Part shown: one piece after another, positions 11,728 through 23,549 of the stretch
Layout: the number at the start of each line of letters is the position of its first letter
How positions within the stretch are numbered: position 1 is the stretch's first letter
Assembly: GCA_028751875.1 (NCBI GenBank)
Contig: CM054162.1
Coordinates: 9,492,990-9,556,989, forward strand
Reading direction: 5' to 3'
Origin: Rapana venosa
Lineage: Eukaryota; Mollusca; Gastropoda; Neogastropoda; Muricidae
Length of the DNA: 64,000 bases
Translations under genes and position numbers: made by a program
Notes under the pieces: model-generated
What the model saw: the letters and a program-made list of their open reading frames with translations, nothing else
Databases searched by the model: none
Told to the model about the DNA's origin: nothing

Positions 11728-13084
11728 GTGCATGCAAGGAAAATATACAAAAAGATACTTAAGACAAAAAGACAGGAATTCAGAAAACTAAAAGCAGAAA
11801 GCTTAGTTAACAATATTTTCGATTCTCCAAATTTTTGGAGACAGTCAAAAAGTATGGGCTGTGGTACTAGAGCTAATTTAAAGAACACTATAGAAACAGT
11901 TGATTGGGGAAATTATCTTAAGTTTGTTTTCCAAAGTAACAGAAGTACTAGCTATAATTACTGTCATAGTGATACAGACTTATTAGAGCAGGCAGATCAT
12001 GAACTTAACCAAAGCATTTCAGAAGAGGAGCTGAAAAGAGCAATAAATAAACTAAAATGTGGTAAGGCAAGTGGACTGGATGGCATAACTGCTGAAATGC
12101 TGAAGAATGGAGGCCAAGAGGTACACTGTTTTCTCAAAAAACTATTCAATTCTATTTTTGACAAAGGTATTTATCCACAAGCCTGGGCAAAAGCTATCAT
12201 AGTTCCAATCTTTAAGAAGGGAGATCCCAATAACGTGGACAGTTATAGGGGAATTTCATTGTTGAGTATCCTGTCAAAGTGCTTCACATCTATACTAAAC
12301 AGTAGGTTGTATTCTTGGCTAGAAAATAATCAAATGATATCTGAAAAATCAGGCAGGCTTCAGGAAAAAATACTCTACTGTTGATCAGATCTTTAATTTG
12401 CATGCAATTGTCCAGAAGTACATGAACAAGAAAGGTTGGAAGTTATATGTTGCATTTATAGATTTTCAAAAAGCTTTTGATTCTGTCAGACATGATTTAC
12501 TTATAGGGTGCATCAAAGATCAGGGAGTAAAGGGAAAGTTCCTTGCAGCAATGTCAGCAATGTATCAAACATTATATTCATGCATTCGGACAAACAGTGA
12601 ATTGTCTGAATTTTTTGAATGCCCAATTGGTGTGAGACAAGGATGTGTGTTAAGCCCTACTCTGTTTTCTTTATTTATCTACCATTTATCTGAGACCGTG
12701 GGTAAAAAAGGTAAACATGGAATACAACTAGTACTAGACATCATGGAAATCTTTATTTTACTCTTTGCAGATGATGCGGCTCTTATTTCAACAACTCCTG
12801 GAGGTTTACAAAACCAACTGAATGTATTGAAATCGTGTTGTGATGATTTTCAATTAAATGTCAATTCTGATAAAAGTAAAGTAATTGTCTTTGGAAAAGG
12901 AGGTTTTCTTGGAAAAAATGAACAGTGGGTTTACGATAATTTCAAATTAGAAGTGGTAAATAAGTATTGCTATTTAGGGTTTAATTTTACGACAAAACTT
13001 AGTGCTAAGCTGGGCACAGATCATCTCGTGATCAAGGGAAAGAAAGCTGTTGTAGAGTTAAATAGGGTTTTTCATAAAATATAA
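11728..13084 (+). pseudogene. LINE family T ORF2 reverse transcriptase domain (one frameshift)
   Basis: Two frames joined at about 12385. The first carries KCGKASGLDGITAEML near 12055, IVPIFKKGDPNNVDSYRGIS near 12200-12260 and a damaged GFRK...T region near 12350. The second carries FIDFQKAFDSVRHDL near 12455-12500 (motif A, catalytic Asp), GVRQGCVLSPTLFSLFI near 12630-12680 (motif B) and FADDAALIS at 12764-12790 (motif C, the catalytic Asp pair), then a KYCYLG motif near 12965. It copies the element RNA at the nicked target. The frameshift replaces sequence around the conserved AGFR box. Confidence 0.85.
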
Positions 13085-13136
13085 AGAAATTAACGCTGAA
13101 ACATTTTTCAAGATCTTTGACATTAAAATACAGCCA

Positions 13137-13985
13137 ATGTTACTATATTCATCAGAGATATGGGGGTTACATAAATTGGAACATATAGAGAAAGTACACA
13201 TGATGGCTTGCAAGAGATTTTTGGGTGTACCATTGAAAACTCCAAATAAAATGATATATGGTGAGCTGGGTCAATATCCCCTATACATCAACTCATGTAT
13301 AAATACTCTTAGATATTGGTTTAAATTATTACAAATGAATTCTGCTTATCAAATGTTGCTTGACATGGATATATCTGGAAAGAACTGTTGGGTTTCTATG
13401 ATTAGACAAATTTTATGTGATGCAGGATTCAGCTTTGTATGGCTTCTACAGGGTGCTGGTGACGTCAAGGTATTCTTACACCTGTTTAAGCAAAGACTAG
13501 TTGATATGTTTATCCAGGAATGGTATAGTACTATCAGAGACCAGACAGATATGACAGTTACAGGTGTTTCAAAACAATATTTGTTAAAGAATATCTTCTA
13601 CTCTTAGATACCTACTGCTTTAGAGTTGCCATGTCACAGGTGAGATGTAATGTTTTACCACTCAACAACAATGTACATTGATATAGTGCACAGAATCAGA
13701 AGAAACAATGTCCTTTTGTAAACCCAAAGTTGAAGATGAAAAGCATTTCCTGTATGAATGTTTTGTGTATAATGATCTAAGAATTAAATTTTTAAGGGAT
13801 TGTGTTGATACACCTTTGCATGATCTACTTAAAGCAGAAAACAGTAGCAAAAATCACTGCCTGTCTAGATATATATTCCATGCCATCAACAAGAGAAAAA
13901 GCTTGTTGTATTAAGATATTTACATCACAAATGAAGATATGGTTATCGTTTTGTTATGATTTTGAGAAACTATATGTATATTGAT
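13137..13985 (+). pseudogene. LINE family T ORF2 C-terminal region with zinc-knuckle-like motif
   Basis: The frame at 13137-13607 begins LLYSSEIWGL (the conserved post-RT LLYG.E.W box) and includes FVWLLQGAGDVK, matched by FVWLNQGVGNC in the minus copy near 31140. A second frame at 13708-13914 contains CKPKVEDEKHFLYEC, a C..C/H..C knuckle seen as CPLCKQALEDEVHFMLCC in the 30830 copy. One frameshift separates them near 13610-13700. Not catalytic; probably nucleic-acid binding. Confidence 0.7.
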
Positions 13986-14214
13986 TTTTTCCAGACATAA
14001 GGAAGGTACACTTAGATCAAAATAGTGAATTGTGTTTGATACATATGTATTTTTATGCATTTGTGCATTGTCTTCATTATTTCTTTCACTGAAAGTGAGC
14101 TTAGTATTGTGTATGTTATCCGGTTTTTGTCCACTCTGTGGCATTGTCAATTTCTCCTACTCCAACCATGTATTATGGCCTAAGGCAGAGATACATTAAA
14201 TTTCTGAGTTCTGA

Positions 14215-14215
<1 letters not shown>

Positions 14216-14252
<37 letters not shown>
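14216..14252 (+). repeat. (TC)n tail of LINE family T
   Basis: About 18 TC units immediately after ctgagttctgagt. The other two family-T 3' ends show the same phrase followed by TC repeats. Confidence 0.85.
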
Positions 14253-14256
<4 letters not shown>

Positions 14257-14307
14257 ACCCCCCAGCAATATCTGGGGATTTTATATTTTATTGGGGCACA
14301 TATGCCT

Positions 14308-14450
14308 TTCAAAACAAACAAATGGACTTTTCATCCAGGCACTATTTCATGATATCTATGTAACAGACTTGCAAGGCTACTTGGGACACAAAGTACAAAT
14401 ATTCAGTCATCATTTTGGTTGTCAGATAAGTTTTATAGAATGCATACCCA
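14308..14450 (+). repeat. Dispersed repeat Y, copy 2
   Basis: Second copy of the 7775-7925 sequence in the same orientation, with two to three small deletions. See copy 1 for shared words. Confidence 0.7.
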
Positions 14451-14481
14451 AGTGAAATTTTCCCCTGCCCTTCTGTTTTTT

Positions 14482-14484
<3 letters not shown>

Positions 14485-14552
<68 letters not shown>

Positions 14553-14560
14553 CCCCCCCT
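14485..14560 (+). repeat. (TC)n microsatellite followed by poly-C
   Basis: About 33 TC units ending in a run of nine to ten C. Confidence 0.95.
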
Positions 14561-15709
14561 AAATTTTTTCCACTATCCACACAAAAATTCATTCAAACAG
14601 TAGACCTAGCCACAATCCTGCATGGTCTTAAGTTAAGAACTAGACCTAGGCCTACATTCTAACCTTAGACCTAAAGGAGATTGAGAGAGCATAACCAGAA
14701 ACCAGCATGGCAGCCTACCACTTCAATCAGAAACTGGCATGTTGGCATACCACTTTTAAGCCAATCGTTCCCATTTTAAGCCAACCCCCCCAAAAAAACA
14801 ACAACAAACAACCAACTTTATTTGGAGGTCAAAGTCCATGTATGGGCCTGTAATGTCATAGCATAGCTGATAAACAAAACCCACCCCCCAAGGTCCACTT
14901 TGGTAGTAATTTTCCGGGAGAGGCAACTGTCATACTAACACACATATCCAACAAGACTTTTGACAAGAGAACTCCCATTCAAAAAAGTCTGGAGCAAAGG
15001 GTGGGTGTGGGGGGGGGGGGGGGGATTCAATAAAAGGTCTGCTGAAGAAGGTGATTTAGCAAGGACTGAAATGTCTTTGTTATCTCCTCCCAAAAAAAGA
15101 AGAACCCTGTTTGTCAGAGTCTTGAGTGAAAACTTACAATCGACCCAAATTCTATCTAGGGGAAAGAAAACATGGAAAAAATCAAAAAGGAAGAATAATA
15201 ATTATGTAGTTCGAGCAACAAAGGAAGAATGTATCCTCGAAGGTTGCTAAGTGCTGCTGTAGCCTACCCAAACTCATCTTTGCTAGGAGGGCTATGCCAG
15301 CTCTGGCTCCTACAAGAAGCTGGAGAGGCCTAATATCATATAGATTTAAGCCTGGAGTTGCACCACACTCGTTAGAGGGTTATAGTCAGCAGCCGGTAAA
15401 ACAATAATCTGTACAAATTTTAAATCGGATCCCCCTCCCCCTCCTCTCTGTCTGTTTTTGCTGAAAATAAACAAATAAAACAAAAAGCAGTAGGCCTAAT
15501 GAAAGCTTACAGTAATGTGTTTGTTGCTGCTGTGAAACCATAAGGTCTGTATGGGATTCATGCTAGAATTATTTTTTTTGTCTGTAGTGATTTTGTTTTT
15601 CTTCTGAGTTGATTTTTATTTATTTTACTTTGTTGGTTATATATTGTATCTAGTCCCCTTTCCACTGTCCCCTCGTAGATGGGCTTGAAAGCTGACCCCC
15701 AATAAACTG

Positions 15710-15713
<4 letters not shown>
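14561..15713. other. No gene recognised; includes 16-base poly-G
   Basis: No homology-level motif was recognised. A G16 run lies at 15009-15024 and an Asn/Lys-rich open stretch (14960-15250) crosses it; I regard that as chance. The end of the block (cccaataaactgctcc just before the next CT tract) resembles a polyadenylation-type 3' end of a plus-strand repeat. Confidence 0.3.

Positions 15714-15755
<42 letters not shown>
15714..15755 (+). repeat. (CT)n microsatellite
   Basis: About 20 CT units preceded by aataaactgct. Confidence 0.95.
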
Positions 15756-15758
<3 letters not shown>

Positions 15759-16124
15759 AGCTGTAACACATTGTGAATCAGTGCACCTCTTTACTTTAAA
15801 GCAGTTTTTAGGCGCCTGGGCTTTATCACAGTTCTTGATTAAACCATTGATGCTGGGGGCAACAGCAAAGTGAGAGGCTGTATGACCAGTGGCTTTCCCA
15901 CTCATGGAATTCCACTTTATAGCTTAGTCTTGAGTGACAGTCAGCATTGGAGATGTTCTCCAAAGGCCAACCAGCCCCCAGGGCTGCAGCACATAAGGAC
16001 TGTGGAGTCAAGCTCCTAGGTCGAGGAGTCATAGTCGATTATCTTAAAATGGACTATGATTTCCCAAAGTACAGACATTTTAAGTTTGCATATGATGACA
16101 ATCCTTTCCTAAAAACTTGATATG
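15756..16124. other. No gene recognised
   Basis: Mixed sequence between a CT tract and the RTE 3' end; no supported feature. Confidence 0.3.
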
Positions 16125-19100
16125 GATATAATAATAATAATGCTTCTTTTCTTTCTTCTTTCATCTGCCGCTGGTGCCTTCGGCGGTGCGGGGAGACACA
16201 GGTCGGTCTGTCTTCAGCTATGCGGGAAGGTTGATGTAGTGAGCAGGTCATGGGCTCGCAGGGTGTCAGCACCACGGAGTCGCATCCCTCGTCTCCTTGG
16301 GCTACCTCTGGCTTTTCCAGCCATTGTATTTGTGGTGTATGCCACGTAGGGCTGGTTGGTTGGGCGGCATTTAGTGGGTGACCAAACCACCTGATCCTTT
16401 GTTGTTCGATATGGTGGAGAATTGTGTTAGTCCAACCATGTTCTCTATCAACCTATTCTTGATCTTGTCACGTCTGGTCTTGTTGACATATCGCTTTTCT
16501 CAGGCACGCATTTCACTTGGTGACCAGTTCGTTTTCTCTCTAAGGCTTTTGTTTTAGGGCCCATGTCTGACACTGGTATGTGTGTGTTGGATCGAAGATG
16601 GCGTTGAGGAGTTTTGCCCTTGGTGCTCACTTGGGTTTGATGGGATGTTTTAGAAGGGGGGCATGTTGGTAACTGATGCCGTTCGCTTTTGGCCATCTTT
16701 TTCTTCTCTCTGTCACAAATTTCCATCTTCAGTGAAGAGGATGCCAAGGTAATTTAAATTTCTTTGGTACTGTTTCAGCTGGGTGCCGTTGATGTTGATG
16801 TCCAGCTTTCCTGGATTCTCTGCTGACAGACATAACTTCTGTTTTGGTGATACTGATCTTCATGTCATACCTTCTCGAGCTGGTGTTGAGTTGGTCTGTG
16901 TGTTCTTGAAGAGAGCTTTGTTCTGATTCATCAGGGACTGGTCGTCAGCAACTAATAGTTCGTTCAGGGCCTCCAGGGATTGGGTTGGCGTCCTTTGTAA
17001 TTTGGTCCTTGTAGATCCGAAGAGCAAGGGGGTGGAGTACGCAGCCTTGCCTGACCCCGATGTAACGGGAACCAGTCGGATGTTCCAATGGCTGTTCGGA
17101 CTGCGCTTACTGTTGGCATTGATTGCTCTGAGTTAATCAAGCAACTGCCCCTTCACGTCATACTGCTCCAGGATCTTCCAGAGCTTGGTCTCTGTTGACT
17201 CGGGGTCGAAAGCTTTTTTTGGTCAACGAGATACTGTATGCAGGTTTGGTTTTGTATTCTGATGGCTCATTTCACCACAAGCTGTCGGAGTGCGGAAAAA
17301 TGGCATCTTGTGCACCATTTCCTTTCTGGAAGCCAAACTGGGCATTGCCTAGTAGAGTGTTCTGCTTTGGCTCTTGTGGATTTGTTCCTGAATCTTTGAT
17401 ACATTTCCCTACTGGATGAGAGTGAAATGCTCTGTAGGTGCTTCGCAGTTCTTTGTGCACTTCTTCCTTCCCAAATTGGCACCACTATGTGCATTTTGAC
17501 AGTCCATTGGTACTTTCCTCTCATTCCCTTGCTTTTGGATAAGATGATGGTGAGTCTCTCTTATCCGTTTCTCGCAATGCAAGGTTGGCTAATTGTTATG
17601 CCGTCAATCACCTTGCCGCTTTGCCTTTGGGCTGGTTTTAATTTGCTTTTCTTGTTTCAGCTTCAAGGATTTGGGCTTCTAAATGGTCTTTCTTTGTTGC
17701 GTGGTGAGATGCGGCTGGGTGCTTTGTACTCCAGATGGGTTTTAAGATCTTTTAAAATAGTCTTCCCATCGTTTCTGAATTTCCTCTTATTTGTGCTATG
17801 CTCTCCCATTGAATCATTCACTCAGGTTGTTGGATTGAATGGCTCATCTCTTTCTCTCTTCGTCCTTCACACTTTTGAAATTTCTCTTGGGGGTGGTCTT
17901 GCAATTTCGCTTAAATCTCTCTCTAAGTTCGCCCAAGATTGTTCTTCTGGAGGCTTTCACAAACACGTTTACTATGTCTTCTTGCGATCTGTACTTGACG
18001 TGCCTCTTCTGTCTTGGTCTTGACCCATGCTTTATTTTAGCTGCTTTTTTGTTCTTGATGGTTCCTTCACCTCATGGTTCCACCAAGCTGTGCTTTCTGT
18101 TATTACCTCCTCATTTCTTTGTCCCGCAAACTTCCCTTATGGTGTTCAGGAGCGGCTTGAAGGTTGTCCCAAGATCTTGCTCCATGTTGAGAGGTGTTGT
18201 ATCAATGGGGGTTCAAGTTTCACTTGATAGACACTGTGATCTTTTCTTGCAACTTCTTTCTCTTACAGTTTGAGGAGGTTGATCTTTTCAGGTGGTTCTT
18301 CGTAGAAGTTGTTTATTTCTTTTCTTCTGAGGTAATGGTGGTAGAATGACAGGCCTGTGGTAATTGTCAAGGTTGGCCATATATTGGGGATGGCTTTTGA
18401 GTCTTTGTGGCGTATAAGTGTTCTAGATCTTTGCAAGTATAAGTCGATTTGAGACGAGTTGTTGAGGTCGTTCCTTGTACCAGGTGTAATTTGGGAGGCT
18501 CGATGTTGGAAAAAAGGTGTTGGTGATGATACAGATCCTGCTCTGACACATAGTTCCTGCAGTGGCTTCCAGTTGTAATTACAGGTGTTCTGTGGTCAAC
18601 TGTGGGGGTCAAGATGTTTTGTCCACGTGGTTTATTCTCTCACAACTAATGCCGTTGAAATCCACCCATGACACATACAGGTCATTTTGTCATGGGGTTG
18701 CTGTTGATGAGGTTCGATGAGCTCTTGTTAGAATGAGGCTTTCTCCTCTTCTGAGTACGAATCGTTACTCGGGTCTGAATTATACTTGGGATATAGTACG
18801 ACAATTTTGTTGAACTTTTCTTACACCGATTTTATTCAGTCTTTCTGAATATATGTCTTTACTCATGACGATTCTTTGCTATGTCTGGGGTGTAGGATGA
18901 AATCCCACACCATGCATTGGTATCTGGTCTTTCCTGACTCCACTCCAGGATGAGAACAACGTCGAAGGATTTCTTTGTTCCTTTCTTTCTTCCTAGTGTA
19001 TGAAATGCCCATGATGGAGATCTTTTCTTTTTGGTCATGATTCCAAAGTTCTGGTTCCCTTGTTTTTTGGCCGCTGATGTTTCATGTTCCATATGTAGAC

Positions 19101-19316
19101 ATGTTTCCTATCTCGTTGTACCGTTTTCCATTGCGAGGTCGATGTTCCGTTGGTATCCGTCAGTTCATATGTCTCTTTTAGTTTTCTTAGCGTTGTTAAA
19201 ATCTCACTTCGGCTTGCTAGGCCAGTCACAGCTTCACCAGAGCCCCACTTAGGCAGCTTGGACCTGTTTCCGTTCCCACGGACCGTGGGACGAGGGGCTT
19301 GGACTTTGGGAAACAA
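16125..19316 (-). mobile_element. RTE-like LINE, near full-length, minus strand, many frame breaks
   Basis: On the minus strand, 19316-18640 holds leader and endonuclease remnants. Near 17460-17272 there is an RT block (NAQFGFQKGNGAQDAIF). At about 17230-17190 motif A survives as LT-KKAFDPES. Near 17050-17000 the B/C region includes a conserved-looking PLALRIYKDQ phrase. At 16930-16750 a damaged active-site frame reads ELLVADDQSL (expected LFADDQSL) followed by RYDMKISITKTEVMS. The C-terminal region extends to 16170. The low-coordinate terminus is a short (ATT)n tail (16125-16142), fixing orientation. It is closely related in layout to the smeared copy at 36245-39395. Multiple stops make it inactive. 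Confidence 0.7.
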
Positions 19317-19317
19317 T

Positions 19318-19385
19318 AATAATAATTAATAATAATAATAATAATAAAAGGAATTTTATTGCGCTAGATCTTGCTAAGACAATAC
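19318..19385 (-). repeat. (ATT)n-tailed 3' end of a LINE/SINE, reverse orientation
   Basis: AAT repeats followed by attttattgcgctagatcttg, the reverse complement of the same terminal sequence found at 53915-53995. It abuts the 5' end of the RTE to its left and a family-T fragment to its right. Confidence 0.6.
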
Positions 19386-19800
19386 ATTTGAAAAAGAATG
19401 TATGTCTAAGTTTTTGACTTGGTGTCTCAGATATAAACATTAATTAATTCAGATACAGAGAACATTGATATTGTATGACCACAGGCTTGCTATGCCAATT
19501 ATGTAGCAAGCACGGAGGGGGGAATGAAGTACATTATTGTGTTTGAGCTGTCCAGTATTAGGCCTAGAGGACCTTAGGCAGAATTGCATCCCTGTTAAAT
19601 ATAGTAGACAACCTAATTTATTTAGACTCTGTTTACTCCTGGCAACAAGTCATCCTGAGGTTGTGCACAGCCTCACTATATTTATGTAAAGCTTTCAGAA
19701 TAAGAGAGATATTGTTGTCCTAAGTCATATTTTTGTAACTGACTTTTTGTTATAAATGGCCTCTTTGTGAATAATTTTTTTTTTTAATCATTCGAGTTGA
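19385..19800 (+). mobile_element. LINE family T, 3'-end fragment
   Basis: Aligns base-for-base in long stretches with the reverse complement of 30560-30960 (for example cctgaggttgtgcacagcct at 19650, tcagaataagagagatattg at 19690). Coding for the zinc-knuckle C-terminus is present but frame-broken (gaagtacattattgtg near 19528 versus gaagtacattttatg). The end, cattcgagttgagttc, runs directly into TC repeats. It is a 5'-truncated insertion. Confidence 0.85.
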
Positions 19801-19900
19801 GTTCTCTCTCTCTCTCCTCTCTTCTCTCTCTCCTCTCTCTCTCTCCTCTCTCTCCCCCCCCCCTCCTTCTCTCTCTCTCTCACTCTCTCTCTCTGAGAAT
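19801..19900 (+). repeat. Imperfect (TC)n tail with C-run
   Basis: TC repeats broken by CCTC units and a C10 run. The left part is the tail of the family-T fragment. Confidence 0.9.
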
Positions 19901-22070
19901 CTTTTCCTATTAGATTTAAGTAACTCAATTCTTTCGGAAACATTCAGCATTACTGATCCAGACTTAGCCATAGAATTTTGGATAAAAACTTTTACTGCTA
20001 TCTACAACAAACATGCCCCACTAAAAATCATTAGGATCAAATACATCCCCAAACCACCTTGGCTCACTAAGGAACTAGAAGGAGCATGCTATCTTAGAGA
20101 CCTTTTAAGAGAACATAAATATCATGAAGAGTCAAAAAAATTAAGAAATGCCATAAACTCACAAAAACGGCGAGAAAAAAAGAAATATTTCCAAGACTTA
20201 CTATCTACCAAACAAAACTCAAAGACTGTATGGCGTGCCATAAATCAAATAACTAACAAACAAGCATTTTCCAAAACAAATGTAATCAAAGACGTTACTG
20301 CAGAACAACTTAACAGTCATTTCATTAATGTCTCTACTAACATTATTAGAAATGATAAATCAAAGTCCAATAAACTCAATGAACTAAAACAATACTTGAA
20401 AGGAAAGCATCCTCCTTCAAAACTTCACATTCCATTTATGTCTGTTCTTGAGGTCTATGGTCATCTAACTCACCTCAAACAATCAAGAACGCGTGGTCTT
20501 GATGGAATAGACAGCAGAATATTGAAGCTATCAGCGCCAGTTATCACAGACACTCTAACATATATATTTAACCTTTGCCTCGAAAAAAAACATTTCCCCA
20601 ATGCCTTCAAAACAGCTAAAGTAATCCCCATCTACAAGTCTGGTGACACTTCAGACCCTTCAAACTATAGACCAATTTCCATCATATCTATCCTTTCCAA
20701 ACCCTTGGAACAACATATAAACAAACACATAGTCCGTCATTTAGATACTACCAACTTTATTCACCCTAATCAGTCTAGATTTAGACAAAATCACTCATGT
20801 CATACTGTGCTGATTAGCCTCGTAGACAACTGGATATCAAACATTAATGACAATAAATTTTGTGGAGTACTATTTGTAGATCTCAAAAAAGCTTTTGACA
20901 CAATTGACCCTACACTTCTCATAAAAAAACTAAACCTGTACCATTTCTCTACCAATACCTTAGAACTACTTGCTTCCTATCTAGAAAACAGGCAACAGTG
21001 TGTCTCAATAGGTACAACTACATCCAAACTACAAGCCATCAATTATGGAGTACCACAAGGATCCATACTAGGACCTATTCTCTTCTCACTATACATAAAC
21101 GACCTCCCTCTTTCCCCATCAAATCCAAATGCGAACTATTTGCTGATGACACAACTATTCATACGAGCCACAATAACCTTATCTCTCTAGCAAATGCATT
21201 ACAAAAAAGTGTAGATCACTTATTTTGAATGGACCCGAAACTAAACCATATTTCTAACACAACAAGACCCCCAAACAACGAAATGCATGCTTATACCACT
21301 AGACAAAAGCGTCAAAACTTAACCCATAAAACTTACTACTCCCCATCAAAATTAAAAAGGAAGTAATATGAACAAACCTTTCACCACAAGGTTTTAGGGT
21401 AACAATTGATGAAAATCTCAGTTTGATTTCTCTACTACCACATATCGCAACTATGCAAAATACATGTCCCAAAGATATACCAACCTTTTCTAAAATCAAG
21501 CACTTTCTTACTTTCATTCAAGGAAACTATTCTTCCAACTTATATACAATCACTCAATAGACTATCATTCAACCCAGGTGGGATTCTGCTAGGTGCAAAC
21601 CTATGAAAACCGTTACTGAGTCAGTAAAAACGTGCTCTTCAAACAGGTCCTTTTAAAAGGACAAGCTTACTAGAAGCTGACTATATCAATTAAATATTCA
21701 CCCCTTACACCAACGATTAAAATAAAACAAAGGAGTCATGTGTTCAAGATCATGACCCAAGGAACTGATCCAATCATAACTTATAAGACAAATCCCCCCA
21801 AAACCAATCCAGAAATACTATAAAGCCTAGTTTCACCAATTCCGAGAAATAGACTTATTCAAATCTAGTCTACTATACTCAGGCCACTATGCTGTGGAAC
21901 ATCCCTTCCTTACTCAGGTTTAAACAAATCAATCAATACAACCTACAAAACTCAATTTATCAACTACTCACTTGATACATCAACAATAACAAACCACAGT
22001 CCATAGCCTTAAAAACAAAGTTTGCATATCCTCCCCTACCCTATCTCCCTTTCCATCTTACCTAATCTGG
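19895..22070 (+). mobile_element. CR1-like LINE, 5'-truncated, RT and C-terminal region
   Basis: The open frame runs without a stop from about 19899 to 21190 (roughly 430 codons, no initiating ATG because the 5' end is missing). It contains PPWLTKELEG near 20055, a linker, SRTRGLDGIDSRIL near 20490, KVIPIYKSGDTSDPSNYRPIS near 20620-20680, RFRQNHSCHT near 20780, VDLKKAFDTID near 20876 (motif A) and GVPQGSILGPILFSLYIND near 21050-21105 (motif B). A single-base frameshift near 21110-21130 puts FADDTTIH (21139-21162, motif C) in the next frame. The degraded C-terminal region continues to about 21990 with SRNRLI and a W-like box. The right side ends in CT repeats. Confidence 0.8.
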
Positions 22071-22079
22071 CCTGCCCTT

Positions 22080-22190
22080 TCCCTTCACCTGTCTGTCAAC
22101 CTTGTCCTCTCGACCTCTCTCTCTCGTCTCCTCTCTCGATCTCTATCTTCTAAACATCTCTCTCTCTCTCTCTCTCTCTCTCTCCCCTTC
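22080..22190 (+). repeat. Imperfect (CT)n
   Basis: CT repeats with ctcga/cgtctc interruptions, becoming pure at 22158-22185. Confidence 0.9.
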
Positions 22191-22383
22191 TATAGTTTTA
22201 TTGGTGTCTTCCTAATAAAGGCATTATCATAGGTTTTTCAATTTTCCAATATATTTGGGGCTTGTTGACTGTACTTGAGCTCCAGTGGAATGTGCTATTA
22301 ATCAAATCTTAATATTAAACGTGTAACAACTAAGTTACTATTCTGCAATATGAAGGTGTTTCAATTTTATTATCTATAAGTTT

Positions 22384-22463
22384 TGGCATGATACTCTCTT
22401 CTCTCTCCACTCTCTCTGCAATCTCTCATCATCTCATCTTCTCTCTCCTCTCTCTCATCTCTC

Positions 22464-22500
<37 letters not shown>
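22384..22500 (+). repeat. Imperfect (CT)n
   Basis: CT with interspersed ATCT/CCAT, pure at 22468-22496, then tgtgtg. Confidence 0.9.
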
Positions 22501-22503
<3 letters not shown>

Positions 22504-22860
22504 TGATATGTTTGTTGTTAAGCTGTAGTTGTTTTTGTTTTGTTGATTTGTTTGGGTTTTTTGTCCTGTTTTGTTTTGGTGATGTGTGTGTGTGTGGGGG
22601 TGGGGGGGGGTGGGGGGGGGGGGTTTGGACGTGGGGGTTTTTTTGTGTTTTTTCCTCCTCTTTTTTTGTTTGTTTTTTGTTGTTTCTTGTTTTCTGTTTG
22701 TTTGGCGGGTTGGGGAGGGGTTTTTTGGGTTTTTTTGGGGGGGGGGGGGGGGGGGGGTCGGGGTTTTAATTTTTTTTTCTTGTTTTGGGGGGGGTTATTT
22801 GTTTGTTTTTTTTTTTTTTCCCTCTCTTTTTTTTTTTAAAATTTTTTTTTCCTTTTTAAC
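22500..22860 (+). repeat. G/T-only low-complexity block with poly-G runs
   Basis: Almost devoid of A and C, with poly-G runs at 22596-22622 and 22737-22757. Open frames here encode only Gly/Phe/Val-rich strings and are not genes. Confidence 0.85.
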
Positions 22861-23185
22861 TTACTTTTTAAAAAATAAATACGATTCATTATTAAATTGA
22901 CCCTAGGGCGGGGACTTGGATGTAAAAAAAGAAAACGAGAAAATTTTTCATTATCCTGGGGAAAAAAAAATTTTTTTGGGTCTCTATTACTTAAAATGTT
23001 TAGATTCCTTTTATGACTTTATTGGGTTTCCCCCTCTTTATTGTGGTCTATGGGTTTGCACTTATTTTTATTATCATGACATTAAATGGGGACGGGGTTA
23101 GGGTAACCGCCTGTCAGAATGCGAAAAGTGGGTGGGGTTTTGGCGTGGTTCTACCCCTTTTGGGGGCCCCAAAATTTTTTTCCCC

Positions 23186-23460
23186 ATCAATTAGACCTGA
23201 TGGTGGTCTGGGCGCTAGTCTTTCGGATGAAAGATAAACCGAGGGCCCGGTTTAAAAAAATTTTTCAGCGCACTAAAAGAACCCACGGCAAAAAGGGGAG
23301 TTGCCCGGCAAAATTTTTAGAAAAACCACTCTGATGGGGAAACAAAACATTGCGACCAAAAAAAAAAAAAAAAAGGAAAAAAAAAGGGTGGCGCACCTTG
23401 GGGCGAAGCGCTCTCTCCGGGGGAAGCACCCCAAATTCACGCGAGAAATCTCGGACTAAA
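23186..23460 (+). repeat. Dispersed SINE-like domain repeat S, copy 1 (smeared)
   Basis: Begins ggtggtctgggcgctagtct and follows the same order of landmarks as 58732-59000 and 27421-27700: tttcggatga, aaccgagg, cgcac, aaaagaaccc, cacggc, ccactctg, gggtggcgc, cgctctc. Heteropolymeric stretches are replaced by homopolymers relative to the other copies. Confidence 0.75.
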
Positions 23461-23549
23461 GGGTAAAAAAATAATAAAATAAAATAAATTAATCTTATAT
23501 AAATTAAAAAGTTTTGTGTTGTTGTCGTTGCTCTTGAGTATTATATATT

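Larger units (their letters stand above)
8640..14252 (+). mobile_element. LINE family T, near full-length copy ending in (TC)n
   Basis: In order it contains ORF1 (9029-9754), a linker ORF, apurinic-type endonuclease (10556-11570), reverse transcriptase (11728-13084), a C-terminal zinc-knuckle region (13137-13985), a short 3' UTR and a (TC)n tail from 14216. Two other copies, 19385-19900 (plus) and 30463-35320 (minus), end the same way: a gagtt(c/g)..gagttc phrase directly before tctctc. That fixes the 3' terminus of the family and shows the tail is TC repeats. The clade is uncertain: ORF1 is of L1/Tx1 type. ORF2 is broken by at least five frameshifts or stops, so it is inactive. The 5' boundary is a guess. 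Confidence 0.8.

Noticed and set aside
8640..14252. LINE family T as an active element
   Set aside because: ORF1 has a stop and ORF2 at least five frame breaks.
17427..18273. Plus-strand hydrophobic open frames resembling membrane proteins
   Set aside because: Antisense shadow of the minus-strand RTE endonuclease/RT; the hydrophobicity comes from Lys/Glu-rich coding on the other strand.
22500..22900. Gly/Phe-rich open frames of about 100 codons
   Set aside because: They arise from G/T-only sequence with poly-G runs; no starts or motifs of real genes.
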